From: Candidatus Iainarchaeum sp.
GTDB taxonomy: Archaea > Iainarchaeota > Iainarchaeia > JAGGVJ01
Assembly: GCA_021158055.1 (NCBI GenBank)
Contig: JAGGVJ010000020.1
Location: 1-20,165, forward strand
Reading direction: 5' to 3'
Length of the DNA: 20,165 nt
Positions 8,048-14,225 of the stretch are shown one piece after another. Made by a program: the position numbers and the translations under genes. How positions within the stretch are numbered: position 1 is the stretch's first letter; the number at the start of each line of letters is the position of its first letter. The notes under the pieces were generated by a model, which saw only the letters and a program-made list of their open reading frames with translations, ran no database searches and had not been told where the DNA came from.

Positions 8048-8410
8048 ATGGCAAACAAATTTGCAGTCAAAACAAGTTTTCATCCCTACCGCATGGTCAT
8101 TAAAAGAAAAGAAAAAGTGGAAATGCGCGTGGAAATAACAAACACAAGCGAAGAAGAGAAAATGACTTCGCTCACAGTGGAAACCCCAAAAGGCCTCAGC
8201 CTCAACGAAACCTTAAACATTACCTCGCTTGAAAAAAGACTGGGAATCCTGAAACCAAAACAAACCGCGCGCATTTTTTTCAACATCCACCCGCGTTTCG
8301 ACACACCGCCCGGGCCGAAAGAAATCAGTTTAAGCCTCATAGAACACCACAAAAGCTACGACTTTGTATCTGACCAGTTTGACAGCAAAATAACCCTTAA
8401 AACAGAATAA
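8048..8410 (+). CDS. Small cytoplasmic beta-sandwich protein, unknown function
   Basis: The 120-residue protein has no signal peptide or membrane segment. The alternating pattern (VEMRVEITNTSEEEKM, SLTVETPKGL, ARIFFNIHPRF, KEISLSLIEHH) is that of an immunoglobulin-like or arrestin-like beta-sandwich, close to CARDB-type or NEW3-like domains that are normally outside the cell. The start is well supported by GGTGAT (8037-8042), 5 bases before the ATG. Its stop codon lies within the first unit of a 33-bp tandem repeat, so the last residues (KTE) are copied downstream. Function unknown. Confidence 0.7.
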   Translation: MANKFAVKTSFHPYRMVIKRKEKVEMRVEITNTSEEEKMTSLTVETPKGLSLNETLNITSLEKRLGILKPKQTARIFFNIHPRFDTPPGPKEISLSLIEHHKSYDFVSDQFDSKITLKTE

Positions 8411-8488
8411 CTGCTGAAATCATATTTCTTTCAAACAGAATAACTGCTGAAATCATATTTCTTTCAAACAGAATGACTGCTGAAATCA
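8400..8488 (+). repeat. 33-bp tandem repeat, about 2.7 copies, copying a stop codon
   Basis: Two exact 33-base units (8400-8432 and 8433-8465) are followed by a 23-base partial unit (8466-8488) with one change (AATAAC to AATGAC). The unit starts AAACAGAATAACTGCTG. The first unit overlaps the last three codons of the 8048 gene, so unit 1 holds its true stop (8408-8410). The rest of the gap to 8588 holds a promoter and nothing else visible. Confidence 0.95.
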
Positions 8489-8556
8489 AACAAAAAACTG
8501 CGTTTTTGCCCACTTGGTTTCGGCAATCACCAACAAAACAAAAAAACCTTAACAAA

Positions 8557-8567
8557 TCTTTTAAATC
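8557..8567 (+). promoter_or_regulatory. TATA box for a leaderless lipoprotein transcript
   Basis: TCTTTTAAATC is centred about 26 bases before the ATG at 8588, the standard archaeal TATA-to-start distance. There is no GGTGA motif before the ATG. Together these suggest that transcription starts at or next to the start codon. Confidence 0.5.
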
Positions 8568-8587
8568 ACAAACACATTAAGTCTTAT

Positions 8588-9163
8588 ATGATGGCAAATA
8601 TGGCTACAAAACTAACAGCTATTTTTATGGTTTTCGTGCTGGCACTGTCAGGATGCATATATCCCACGGCAGACACCGGCGATGAAATACCCGAAGGGTT
8701 TGTTAAGGTGCCCGGCACGGCAGACTGCCAAAAACTCACCGGAAACAATGAAGAATGCTACTACAAAGCAGCGCTGTGGGAAAACAACCCTGAAAGCTGC
8801 GGCAAGGCAGGTCCATTAAAAGACCGGTGCTTCAGGGAACTTGCCCTGATGGAATTTGACAGCGAATTATGCAAACTGGCCGGAACCCAGGAAGGCCAAT
8901 GCATGTACGAGTTTGCAATGCTTGAAATTGACGAAACCTTGTGCGAAAAAGCAAAAGACCAAAAAGCCCTGTGCTACCACCAGCTTGCACTCCTTACACT
9001 AAATCCTGAATTATGCAAAAAAACAGACACGCAGTTTCAGAAAAACCTGTGCACAGAAGAAGTTGAATTTGAAATCTACTTAAAGGAAAAAAAACTTCTG
9101 GAAAAACAAGAACTGGATGAAGAACTCGAAAAACTCCTTGGAGAAAGTGAAACAACAGAATAA
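8588..9163 (+). CDS. Lipoprotein with 24-residue cysteine repeats
   Basis: The 191-residue protein has a lipoprotein signal, a hydrophobic core followed by LALSGC with Cys23 as the lipid site. After a short linker, cysteines fall at 47, 57, 71, 81, 95, 105, 119, 129, 143 and 155, an alternating spacing of 10 and 14 (24-residue period) that slips only at the last. Each unit reads roughly C-[YFM]-x-x-x-A-[LM]-x5-[ES]-x-C-x-K, for example CYYKAALWENNPESC and CFRELALMEFDSELC, so it is probably a disulfide-braced helical hairpin like a small TPR/Sel1 unit. The last 35 residues are a Glu/Lys-rich coiled-coil-like tail. It should be anchored outside the cell as a binding or scaffold protein; the partner is unknown. 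Two other in-frame ATGs (8591, 8600) could also serve. Confidence 0.85.
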   Translation: MMANMATKLTAIFMVFVLALSGCIYPTADTGDEIPEGFVKVPGTADCQKLTGNNEECYYKAALWENNPESCGKAGPLKDRCFRELALMEFDSELCKLAGTQEGQCMYEFAMLEIDETLCEKAKDQKALCYHQLALLTLNPELCKKTDTQFQKNLCTEEVEFEIYLKEKKLLEKQELDEELEKLLGESETTE

Positions 9164-9235
9164 AACAAGACAAACAGCCCCCCCAGAGCATTCAAATCAA
9201 GGCAAAAACAAGCCGACAAACAGGAAAGTGAAAAA

Positions 9236-9769
9236 ATGAAAGAAATACGAATACACGGCCGCGGAGGCCAGGGCGCGGTAACCGCAGCCGAACTTCTTGC
9301 GGTTGCGGCATTTCTTGAAGGAAAATGGTGCCAGGCATTCCCCCACTTCGGAGTGGAACGAAGGGGAGCACCAGTAGCCGCATTCACAAGAATAGACAGC
9401 GAGCAAATCAGGTTGCACCAGCAGGTCTACAACCCCGACTACGTCATTGTCCTGGACGCAAGCCTCACCAAATCAGTCAATGTTGCAGAAGGGCTCAAGG
9501 AAAACGGGCTGATCATCATCAACTCTTCAAAAACCCCGAAACAACTCGGGCTTGAAAACAATACCGTCACAGTCGACGCAACAAAAATCGCGGTAAAAGA
9601 AATAGGCAAGCCCATAACAAACACCACCATGCTCGGGGCGTTTGCAGGCGCAACAAAAGAAATTGACGTGGAAAGCCTTGTTTCCGCAATAAAAGAACGG
9701 TTCCCTGAAAAACTCGCCAAGGCAAACGAAGCAGCGATAAGAGCCGCGTTCAGCGAGGTGAGCAAATGA
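9236..9769 (+). CDS. porC: Pyruvate (2-oxoacid):ferredoxin oxidoreductase, gamma subunit
   Basis: The 177-residue product opens with [19 protein letters not shown] (residues 4-22), the signature of the gamma subunit of 2-oxoacid:ferredoxin oxidoreductases. [19 protein letters not shown] (29-47) follows; this region contributes to CoA and substrate handling in the complex. The length is normal. AAGTGA lies just before the ATG. This is the first gene of porC-D-A-B, the order seen in Pyrococcus and Thermotoga, and it overlaps porD by ATGA. The upstream gap to the lipoprotein gene is 72 bases with no clear TATA box, so the promoter is unplaced. The substrate could be pyruvate or another 2-oxoacid; pyruvate is the best guess from overall resemblance. 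Confidence 0.95.
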   Translation: MKEIRIHGRGGQGAVTAAELLAVAAFLEGKWCQAFPHFGVERRGAPVAAFTRIDSEQIRLHQQVYNPDYVIVLDASLTKSVNVAEGLKENGLIIINSSKTPKQLGLENNTVTVDATKIAVKEIGKPITNTTMLGAFAGATKEIDVESLVSAIKERFPEKLAKANEAAIRAAFSEVSK

Positions 9770-10029
9770 AAGTAAGCATTGCGGGAATAATCAGCGAACC
9801 CGGAAACTCAACCGAAAACAAGACCGGGGACTGGAGGACATTCAGACCCGTCGTGGACCTGAAAAAATGCAAAAAATGCGGAATATGCGCAAAATTCTGC
9901 CCTGACTCGGCCATAACCGTCTCAAAAGAAAAAGGCGCGGAAATTGACTACGATTACTGCAAAGGGTGCATGATATGCATGCACGAATGCCCGTTCAACG
10001 CAATAACACAGGAAGACGAGGAAAAATAA
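9766..10029 (+). CDS. porD: Pyruvate:ferredoxin oxidoreductase, delta (ferredoxin-like) subunit
   Basis: The 87-residue protein has two [4Fe-4S] motifs: C35-x2-C38-x2-C41-x3-C45-P and C65-x2-C68-x2-C71-x3-C75-P. The N-terminal lead [15 protein letters not shown] is typical of PorD. It carries electrons from the beta-subunit cluster to external ferredoxin. The ATG overlaps the porC stop (ATGA, 9766-9769), so translation is probably coupled. Cys codons and length are intact. Confidence 0.96.
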   Translation: MKVSIAGIISEPGNSTENKTGDWRTFRPVVDLKKCKKCGICAKFCPDSAITVSKEKGAEIDYDYCKGCMICMHECPFNAITQEDEEK

Positions 10030-10114
10030 CCCCTTGCGCGCAAAAAGCAGGCAGATAATACAGGGCAGAAAAGAACAGAAAAAAATTTCAGATTTAGAAA
10101 GGAGAAGTGGTTTT

Positions 10115-11284
10115 TTGAAAAAAATAATCAACGGTTCAAAAGCAGTCGCAGAAGCCGTTAAATTGTGCAGGCCAAAAGTGCTGCCAATGTACCCTGTCAC
10201 CCCCTCAACCCACATACCCGAAGCCCTCACCCAAATGAAGGCAGACGGAGAGCTTGAAGGGACACCCATAACCGTTGAAAGCGAATTCTCGGCTATTTCA
10301 GCATGCATCGGCGCAAGCGCAACCGGGGTCCGGACATTTACCGCTACGTCATCCCAGGGGCTTGCCCTCATGCACGAGGTTTTGCACACAACATCAGGGA
10401 TGCGCCTCCCGGTAGTGATCGCTGTTGCCAACAGGGCATTAAGCGCACCCATAAACATCTGGAACGACTGGCAGGACTCGATCTCGCAACGGGACACCGG
10501 GTGGATCCAGCTTTACTGCGAAAGCAACCAGGAAGCACTTGACACAATGATCCAGGCATACAAAATCGCAGAAGACAAACGCGTGCTTCTCCCGGTCATG
10601 GTCTGCATGGACGGGTTTTACATCACTCACGCAACAGAACCGGTTGACATACCTGAACAGGAAACAGTTGACTCTTTCCTGCCCGAGTACAAACCGGAAC
10701 ACGCCTACCTTGACACAGAAAAACCGATTACTCAGGGCCCGTTCAGCGGGCCTGACTCTTTCATCCAGATAAAATTCGAGCAAAGCACTGCAACAGACCG
10801 CTCGCTTGAAGTGATAAAAGAAGTCGCAAAAGAATTCGGGGAAAAATTCGGCAGGCACTACCCTGTTGTTGAAACCTACAAGACAAAAGACGCAGACAAA
10901 GTGATCCTGACAATGGGAACGCTTGCCGGAACCGCAAAAGACGCGGTTGACGAAATGCGGGAAGAAGGAAAAAAAGTCGGGCTTGTGAAACTCAAGGCAT
11001 TCAGGCCGCTTGCAAAAAAAGAACTGATTGAAGCTTTGTCAAACGCAAGCGAAGTAAGCGTCATTGAAAAAAACATTTCTTTGGGGACAAACTCTGGAGC
11101 GGTCTTCACAGAGCTCAGGAGCCTGCTTTACGGGACAGACCCCATCCCGAAAACCGTCAACTACATTGTCGGAATCGGGGGCAGGGATGTTCCGAAAATC
11201 GACCTGAAAGCCGCTGTAAAAAACACTTCGGGCTGCGGTGACGGGGAAATTTTCTGGGTCGGGGTTGAAGAGGTGGTCAGATGA
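10115..11284 (+). CDS. porA: Pyruvate:ferredoxin oxidoreductase, alpha subunit
   Basis: The TTG at 10115 (after GGAGAAGTGG) gives a 389-residue protein beginning LKKIINGSKAVAEAVKL, which matches the usual PorA N-terminus. An in-frame TTG at 10034 would add 27 basic residues that do not resemble the family. Motifs are YPVTPSTHIPEAL (near 26), VESEFSAISACIGASATGVR, TATSSQGLALMHE, and VANRALSAPINIWNDWQDS with QRDTGWIQLYCESNQEA (about 130-165); the last two form part of the thiamine-diphosphate and substrate site region of the alpha chain. The C-terminal domain III includes VGLVKLKAFRPL. It overlaps porB by ATGA (11281-11284). A 35-base piece of this gene recurs at 13736-13770. Confidence 0.95.
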   Translation: MKKIINGSKAVAEAVKLCRPKVLPMYPVTPSTHIPEALTQMKADGELEGTPITVESEFSAISACIGASATGVRTFTATSSQGLALMHEVLHTTSGMRLPVVIAVANRALSAPINIWNDWQDSISQRDTGWIQLYCESNQEALDTMIQAYKIAEDKRVLLPVMVCMDGFYITHATEPVDIPEQETVDSFLPEYKPEHAYLDTEKPITQGPFSGPDSFIQIKFEQSTATDRSLEVIKEVAKEFGEKFGRHYPVVETYKTKDADKVILTMGTLAGTAKDAVDEMREEGKKVGLVKLKAFRPLAKKELIEALSNASEVSVIEKNISLGTNSGAVFTELRSLLYGTDPIPKTVNYIVGIGGRDVPKIDLKAAVKNTSGCGDGEIFWVGVEEVVR

Positions 11285-12171
11285 AGGAATTTTACGCGCC
11301 GGGACACAGGACTTGCGCGGGATGCGGGCCGGCTGTCGCAGTCAGGCACATTTTGGACGCTTTCGGCAAAAACACGATAATAACCAATTCAACAGGGTGC
11401 ATTGAAGTCACGGGCTCGCCTTACCCGCAGACATCCTGGAGACTGCCCTACCTTCACGCAAACTTCGAGAACGCTCCAAGCATTGCCTGCGGCGTGGTTG
11501 AAGCCCTCAGGCAGCAGGGAAAAGAAGACGTCAAAGTATTGTCTCTGGGTGGAGACGGAGGAACCGTGGACATAGGCTTTGGTGCATTGAGCGGTGCGTT
11601 TGAAAGGCGGCACAACTTCACTTACATCTGCTACGACAACGAATCCTATGCAAACACAGGAGTTCAATGCTCGGGCTCAACTCCTTTTGCGGCGTGGAGC
11701 AGCACTTCCCCTGTCGGAAAAGTCAAGCAGGGAAAAGACCGCTGGAAAAAAAACACGGCGTTCATCATGGCCATGCACGGCGCAGACTACGTCGCCACCG
11801 CTTCCATTGCAGACCCTGACGACCTGAAAAAAAAGATCAAAAAAGGCCTTGAATACGACGGCTCGAAATACATTCACGTGCTCACCCCCTGCCCGATCGG
11901 CTGGAAATTTGACTCGCAAAAGACCATTGAATACGCGCGACTGGCAGTAAACAGCGGCATGTGGGCCTTGTTTGAAATAGACCAGGGTGAATTCCGAATA
12001 ACTGAAAAGCCAAAAGATTTGGGTAACATAGGGGAATACATAAAAGGACAGGGCAGGTTCAAACACGTCACTGCATCGCAGTTAAAGGAAATGCAGTCTC
12101 ACGTGAAAAAATCGTGGAAAGAGCTTGAAAAACTTGAAAAATCAGGACTCAACCTCAAGACAATGCTTTGA
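11281..12171 (+). CDS. porB: Pyruvate:ferredoxin oxidoreductase, beta (TPP-binding) subunit
   Basis: The 296-residue subunit binds thiamine diphosphate and the proximal [4Fe-4S] cluster. Cluster ligands are visible as C12-x2-C15, C40 (STGCIEV) and C204 (LTPCPIGW). The thiamine-diphosphate/Mg motif is GGDGGTVDIGFGALSGAFER (90-109), followed by CYDNESYANTGVQCSG (117-132), typical of PorB. It is the last gene of the operon and is intact. No clear terminator follows; the inverted repeats at 12244-12292 belong better to the next gene's promoter. The last nine codons (GLNLKTML, stop) have a diverged copy at 13772-13798. Confidence 0.96.
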   Translation: MKEFYAPGHRTCAGCGPAVAVRHILDAFGKNTIITNSTGCIEVTGSPYPQTSWRLPYLHANFENAPSIACGVVEALRQQGKEDVKVLSLGGDGGTVDIGFGALSGAFERRHNFTYICYDNESYANTGVQCSGSTPFAAWSSTSPVGKVKQGKDRWKKNTAFIMAMHGADYVATASIADPDDLKKKIKKGLEYDGSKYIHVLTPCPIGWKFDSQKTIEYARLAVNSGMWALFEIDQGEFRITEKPKDLGNIGEYIKGQGRFKHVTASQLKEMQSHVKKSWKELEKLEKSGLNLKTML

Positions 12172-12243
12172 TTCGTTAACAATATCAAAACATTTAGAAG
12201 CACTGTCAACAAAAATACCAAAAACTCACCTCAATTATCTTAA

Positions 12244-12292
12244 TTACGAAAATCCGTAAGGATTTATGCCATTTTCTTACGGAAAAAGGTAA
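12244..12292 (+). promoter_or_regulatory. Paired palindromic operators upstream of ATPase 1
   Basis: Two 16-base imperfect palindromes lie exactly 33 bases apart: TTACG-N6-CGTAA (12244-12259) and TTACG-N6-GGTAA (12277-12292). The second ends 2 bases before the TATA box. CCGTAAG (12254-12260) and CTTACGG (12276-12282) also form a longer inverted repeat. Three helical turns of spacing and closeness to the TATA box suggest cooperative binding of a repressor, perhaps the ATPase itself. Regulation is inferred. Confidence 0.55.
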
Positions 12293-12294
12293 AG

Positions 12295-12302
12295 TTTATA
12301 TA
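12295..12302 (+). promoter_or_regulatory. TATA box of ATPase 1, leaderless type
   Basis: TTTATATA is centred about 26 bases before the ATG at 12325, and no GGTGA-type site precedes the ATG. This fits a leaderless transcript. Confidence 0.6.
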
Positions 12303-12324
12303 TTCACATCAACACTGAAGAGTT

Positions 12325-13614
12325 ATGATTGAAAAAAACATTAAAAAAACCATACTTAAATATAAGGAATTAATCCCTGAAAACATTTTTCAGAGGGATT
12401 TAAAATTGCATGAAGTCAAATTTGACAAAGCTAATGTAATTGTCGGACCGAGGAGATCAGGAAAAACTTTTTTTTTATATAATCTGGCAAAAAAACAAAA
12501 AAATCCTGTATTGATTAATTTTGAGGATAATCTACTGGGTGAATTGAAAAGCTCTGATCTTAATAAAATATTGGATTGCTCTAAAGAACTATTTGAAAAA
12601 GAATCGTTATGTTTTTTTTTGGATGAAATACAAAATGTAAACGGTTGGGAAAAATTTGTCGTATCTTTGTTAAATGAACATTATCCTGTCTACATAACTG
12701 GTTCAAATTCAAAATTATTAAGCAGGGAAATAGCCACTTCATTAAGGGGAAAAGCATTGCCGTACCTGATGCTGCCATTATCTTTTAAGGAACATTTACG
12801 ATTCAAGGGCATTGTGCTCCAAAAAAATTATGAATATACTGATCAGGCATTTGTACTCAAACAACAGTTTAAAGACTATTTTAAATATGGCAGTTTTCCT
12901 GAGGTTTTGTTGTCTGATTCTTTATATCTAAAAAATAAGCTGTTGAATACTTATTTTGATTCAATTGTATACAAAGACCTGGTAGACCGGCTTAATCTAA
13001 AAAATATACGTCTGGTGGAAATAACCATAAAATATCTGCTTAATATTTATGGCAATATGTTTTCCATCTCTGTTTTTGAGAAATACCTAAAATCAAATAA
13101 GATCCCATATAGCCTGGAAGACATATACAATATCCTTAAAGCTTTACAGGATGTTTTCATGGTAAACTATGTCAAGGAATATTCAAAATCCTTCAAAAAA
13201 AGTGAAATATCCCGTTCTAAAGTTTATCTGTTTGATACAGGATACATTCATTTCTTATCCGGCGAACATGAGGATTACGGGCGAATCTTAGAAAATATTG
13301 TATTCATAGAATTATTCAGAAGACAAGACAATATTGAAAATAAAAATATTTTTTATTATAAATCAAAAAACAATAAAGAATGCGATTTTGTAATAACCAA
13401 TAGAGACAAGGTCTATGAAGCAATACAAGTCACATATGACTTTAATGAACTAAACCGTGAAAGAGAAATCAATGGCCTCTTAAGTGCAGTCCGTTTCTTC
13501 AATTTAAAAAAGGGATTAATCTTAACTTATGATCAGGACGATGAATTTCAGGCAAACGGTGTAGCGATAAAAGTGATGCCTGTTTGGAAATGGTCAATAA
13601 AATATACTTGTTAG
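12325..13614 (+). CDS. AAA_14 / DUF4143 ATPase 1 (COG1373-like)
   Basis: The 429-residue protein has Walker A GPRRSGKT (41-48), Walker B FFLDEIQ (97-103) and the sensor-like YITGSNSKLLSREIATSLRGK (123-143) that marks the AAA_14 family. A middle helical part (KYGSFPEVLL near 187) leads to a DUF4143 C-terminal domain with a PD-(D/E)XK-nuclease-like pattern: ENIVFIEL (323-330), ECDFVI (352-357) and AIQVT (366-370). Gln in place of Lys in the last motif is common in the family and may mean no cleavage. The gene is visibly more A+T-rich than the por operon, suggesting transfer. These ATPases occur in many variable copies in archaea; their role is not established. No ribosome-binding site is seen; see the TATA box and operators. 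Confidence 0.9.
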   Translation: MIEKNIKKTILKYKELIPENIFQRDLKLHEVKFDKANVIVGPRRSGKTFFLYNLAKKQKNPVLINFEDNLLGELKSSDLNKILDCSKELFEKESLCFFLDEIQNVNGWEKFVVSLLNEHYPVYITGSNSKLLSREIATSLRGKALPYLMLPLSFKEHLRFKGIVLQKNYEYTDQAFVLKQQFKDYFKYGSFPEVLLSDSLYLKNKLLNTYFDSIVYKDLVDRLNLKNIRLVEITIKYLLNIYGNMFSISVFEKYLKSNKIPYSLEDIYNILKALQDVFMVNYVKEYSKSFKKSEISRSKVYLFDTGYIHFLSGEHEDYGRILENIVFIELFRRQDNIENKNIFYYKSKNNKECDFVITNRDKVYEAIQVTYDFNELNREREINGLLSAVRFFNLKKGLILTYDQDDEFQANGVAIKVMPVWKWSIKYTC

Positions 13615-13735
13615 ATCTTTATCATAAAGACCTTCAATAGTCCTTGTTTTTGCATTTTTTTAATACGGTTGTATGTTTTGCGCCATACTCCACATCACTT
13701 CGTTCCTTGCCACGCTGCGCTTTCCTTTTATTCAC

Positions 13736-13798
13736 CTGGAACGACTGGCAGGACTCGATTTCGCAACGGGGGGAATCAATATAAAAACAATGCTTTGA
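13736..13798 (+). pseudogene. Scar of a por operon: porA piece joined to porB 3' end
   Basis: Bases 13736-13770 match porA 10459-10493 at 34 of 35 positions, reading WNDWQDSISQR; the one change (ATC to ATT) is silent. Directly after it, 13772-13798 matches the last codons of porB (12145-12171) at 22 of 27 positions, reading GINIKTML and stop against GLNLKTML and stop. The two pieces are in different frames, with about 1.65 kb of intervening operon sequence missing. This fits the remains of a diverged por homologue from which the middle was deleted. Confidence 0.75.
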
Positions 13799-13809
13799 CT
13801 CAACCCTAA

Positions 13810-13905
13810 AACACCGCTTACCAAAGTGAAAAAGCAAACGAACCGGGTAAAAATCCTGCTGAAGAAATGGAATTTGATGACTTTATTGACGGGATGAAAA
13901 AATGA
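13810..13905 (+). pseudogene. Possible C-terminal remnant of an unknown protein
   Basis: After an in-frame TAA (13807-13809), 31 codons read as a natural acidic tail (KANEPGKNPAEE then MEFDDFIDGMKK) and end in TGA at 13903-13905. There is no start codon before the Met near the end. It looks like the end of a lost gene, but so short a piece may be chance. Confidence 0.25.
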
Positions 13906-13960
13906 CAGGCGTAATTGCAGAAAACCAAGGCAAACATGCCGCCTAAATGCATATATGAAT

Positions 13961-14041
13961 TTATCGTTTATAATCGACAGAAATATCAAAACTTATCGTT
14001 TATAATCGACAGAAACATCAAAACTTATCGTTTATAATCGA
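13961..14041 (-). repeat. Orphan 32-bp tandem operator-like array with relict start codon
   Basis: Units at 13961-13992 and 13993-14024 differ at one base, and a 17-base partial unit follows (14025-14041). Each holds the imperfect palindrome TCG-N8-CGA (core TCGTTTATAATCGA). Read on the minus strand, the unit contains GTTTTGATAT and AAACGATAA, which align with GTTTTGATAT and AAACGAAAG in the operator repeat of ATPase 2. After the last unit comes AATTCATATATG (ATG at 13952), placed like the TTTATATG start of ATPase 2. The frame after this ATG closes after about 40 codons and is unlike an ATPase. It is read as the promoter of a lost third cassette. The units are too alike and have no distinct spacers, so this is not a CRISPR. 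Confidence 0.7.
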
Positions 14042-14225
14042 TGAACTGGGAAAATTTATCTATCATATCAGAAGGGGTTTTCAATACCTTTTCGTTGACG
14101 GCGCAGCCTTTCTCATCAAATTGCCTGTCAGCTTCCCCTGACGGGTGGGCCTTGAAACCCATTGCTTCGTGGTTTCGTATGGGTGCTGACACACACCCGT
14201 ACAGCTTATGTGGGTGATTATTCAA
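14025..14225 (-). CDS. Small 66-codon ORF downstream of ATPase 2, doubtful
   Basis: A TTG-initiated frame begins inside the last codons of ATPase 2 (8-base overlap) and ends in the operator-like array, reading KTPSDMIDKFSQFIDYKR at its end. The middle (GFKAHPSGEADRQFDEKGC) is not a family I recognise, and base composition is richer in G+C than the ATPase gene. The same stretch folds into several hairpins, so it may be a structured element rather than a gene. No ribosome-binding site is seen. Confidence 0.25.
   Translation of the reverse strand: MNNHPHKLYGCVSAPIRNHEAMGFKAHPSGEADRQFDEKGCAVNEKVLKTPSDMIDKFSQFIDYKR
14123..14216. other. Cluster of nested hairpins beside the ATPase 2 stop
   Basis: Within 94 bases several stems can form: CCTGTCAG/CTGACGGG (14124-14131 with 14138-14145, one G-U pair), GAAACC/GGTTTC (14154-14159 with 14171-14176), GGGTG/CACCC (14181-14185 with 14194-14198) and a competing CACCC/GGGTG (14194-14198 with 14212-14216). 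It could be a 3' end structure for ATPase 2, a small RNA or a REP-like repeat. There is no T-run. Confidence 0.4.

Noticed and set aside
10034-10114. Longer porA beginning at the TTG at 10034.
   Set aside because: The 27 extra residues are basic and unlike the PorA N-terminus. The TTG at 10115 follows GGAG and starts with the expected KKIINGSKAVAEA.
12254-12282. CCGTAAG/CTTACGG inverted repeat as terminator of the por operon.
   Set aside because: No T-run follows on the plus strand, and the repeat is better explained as part of the paired operator next to the ATPase 1 TATA box.
13961-14041. Possible CRISPR array (evenly spaced 32-bp units).
   Set aside because: The units are contiguous near-identical tandem copies with no unique spacers, only 2.5 copies, and no cas genes nearby.
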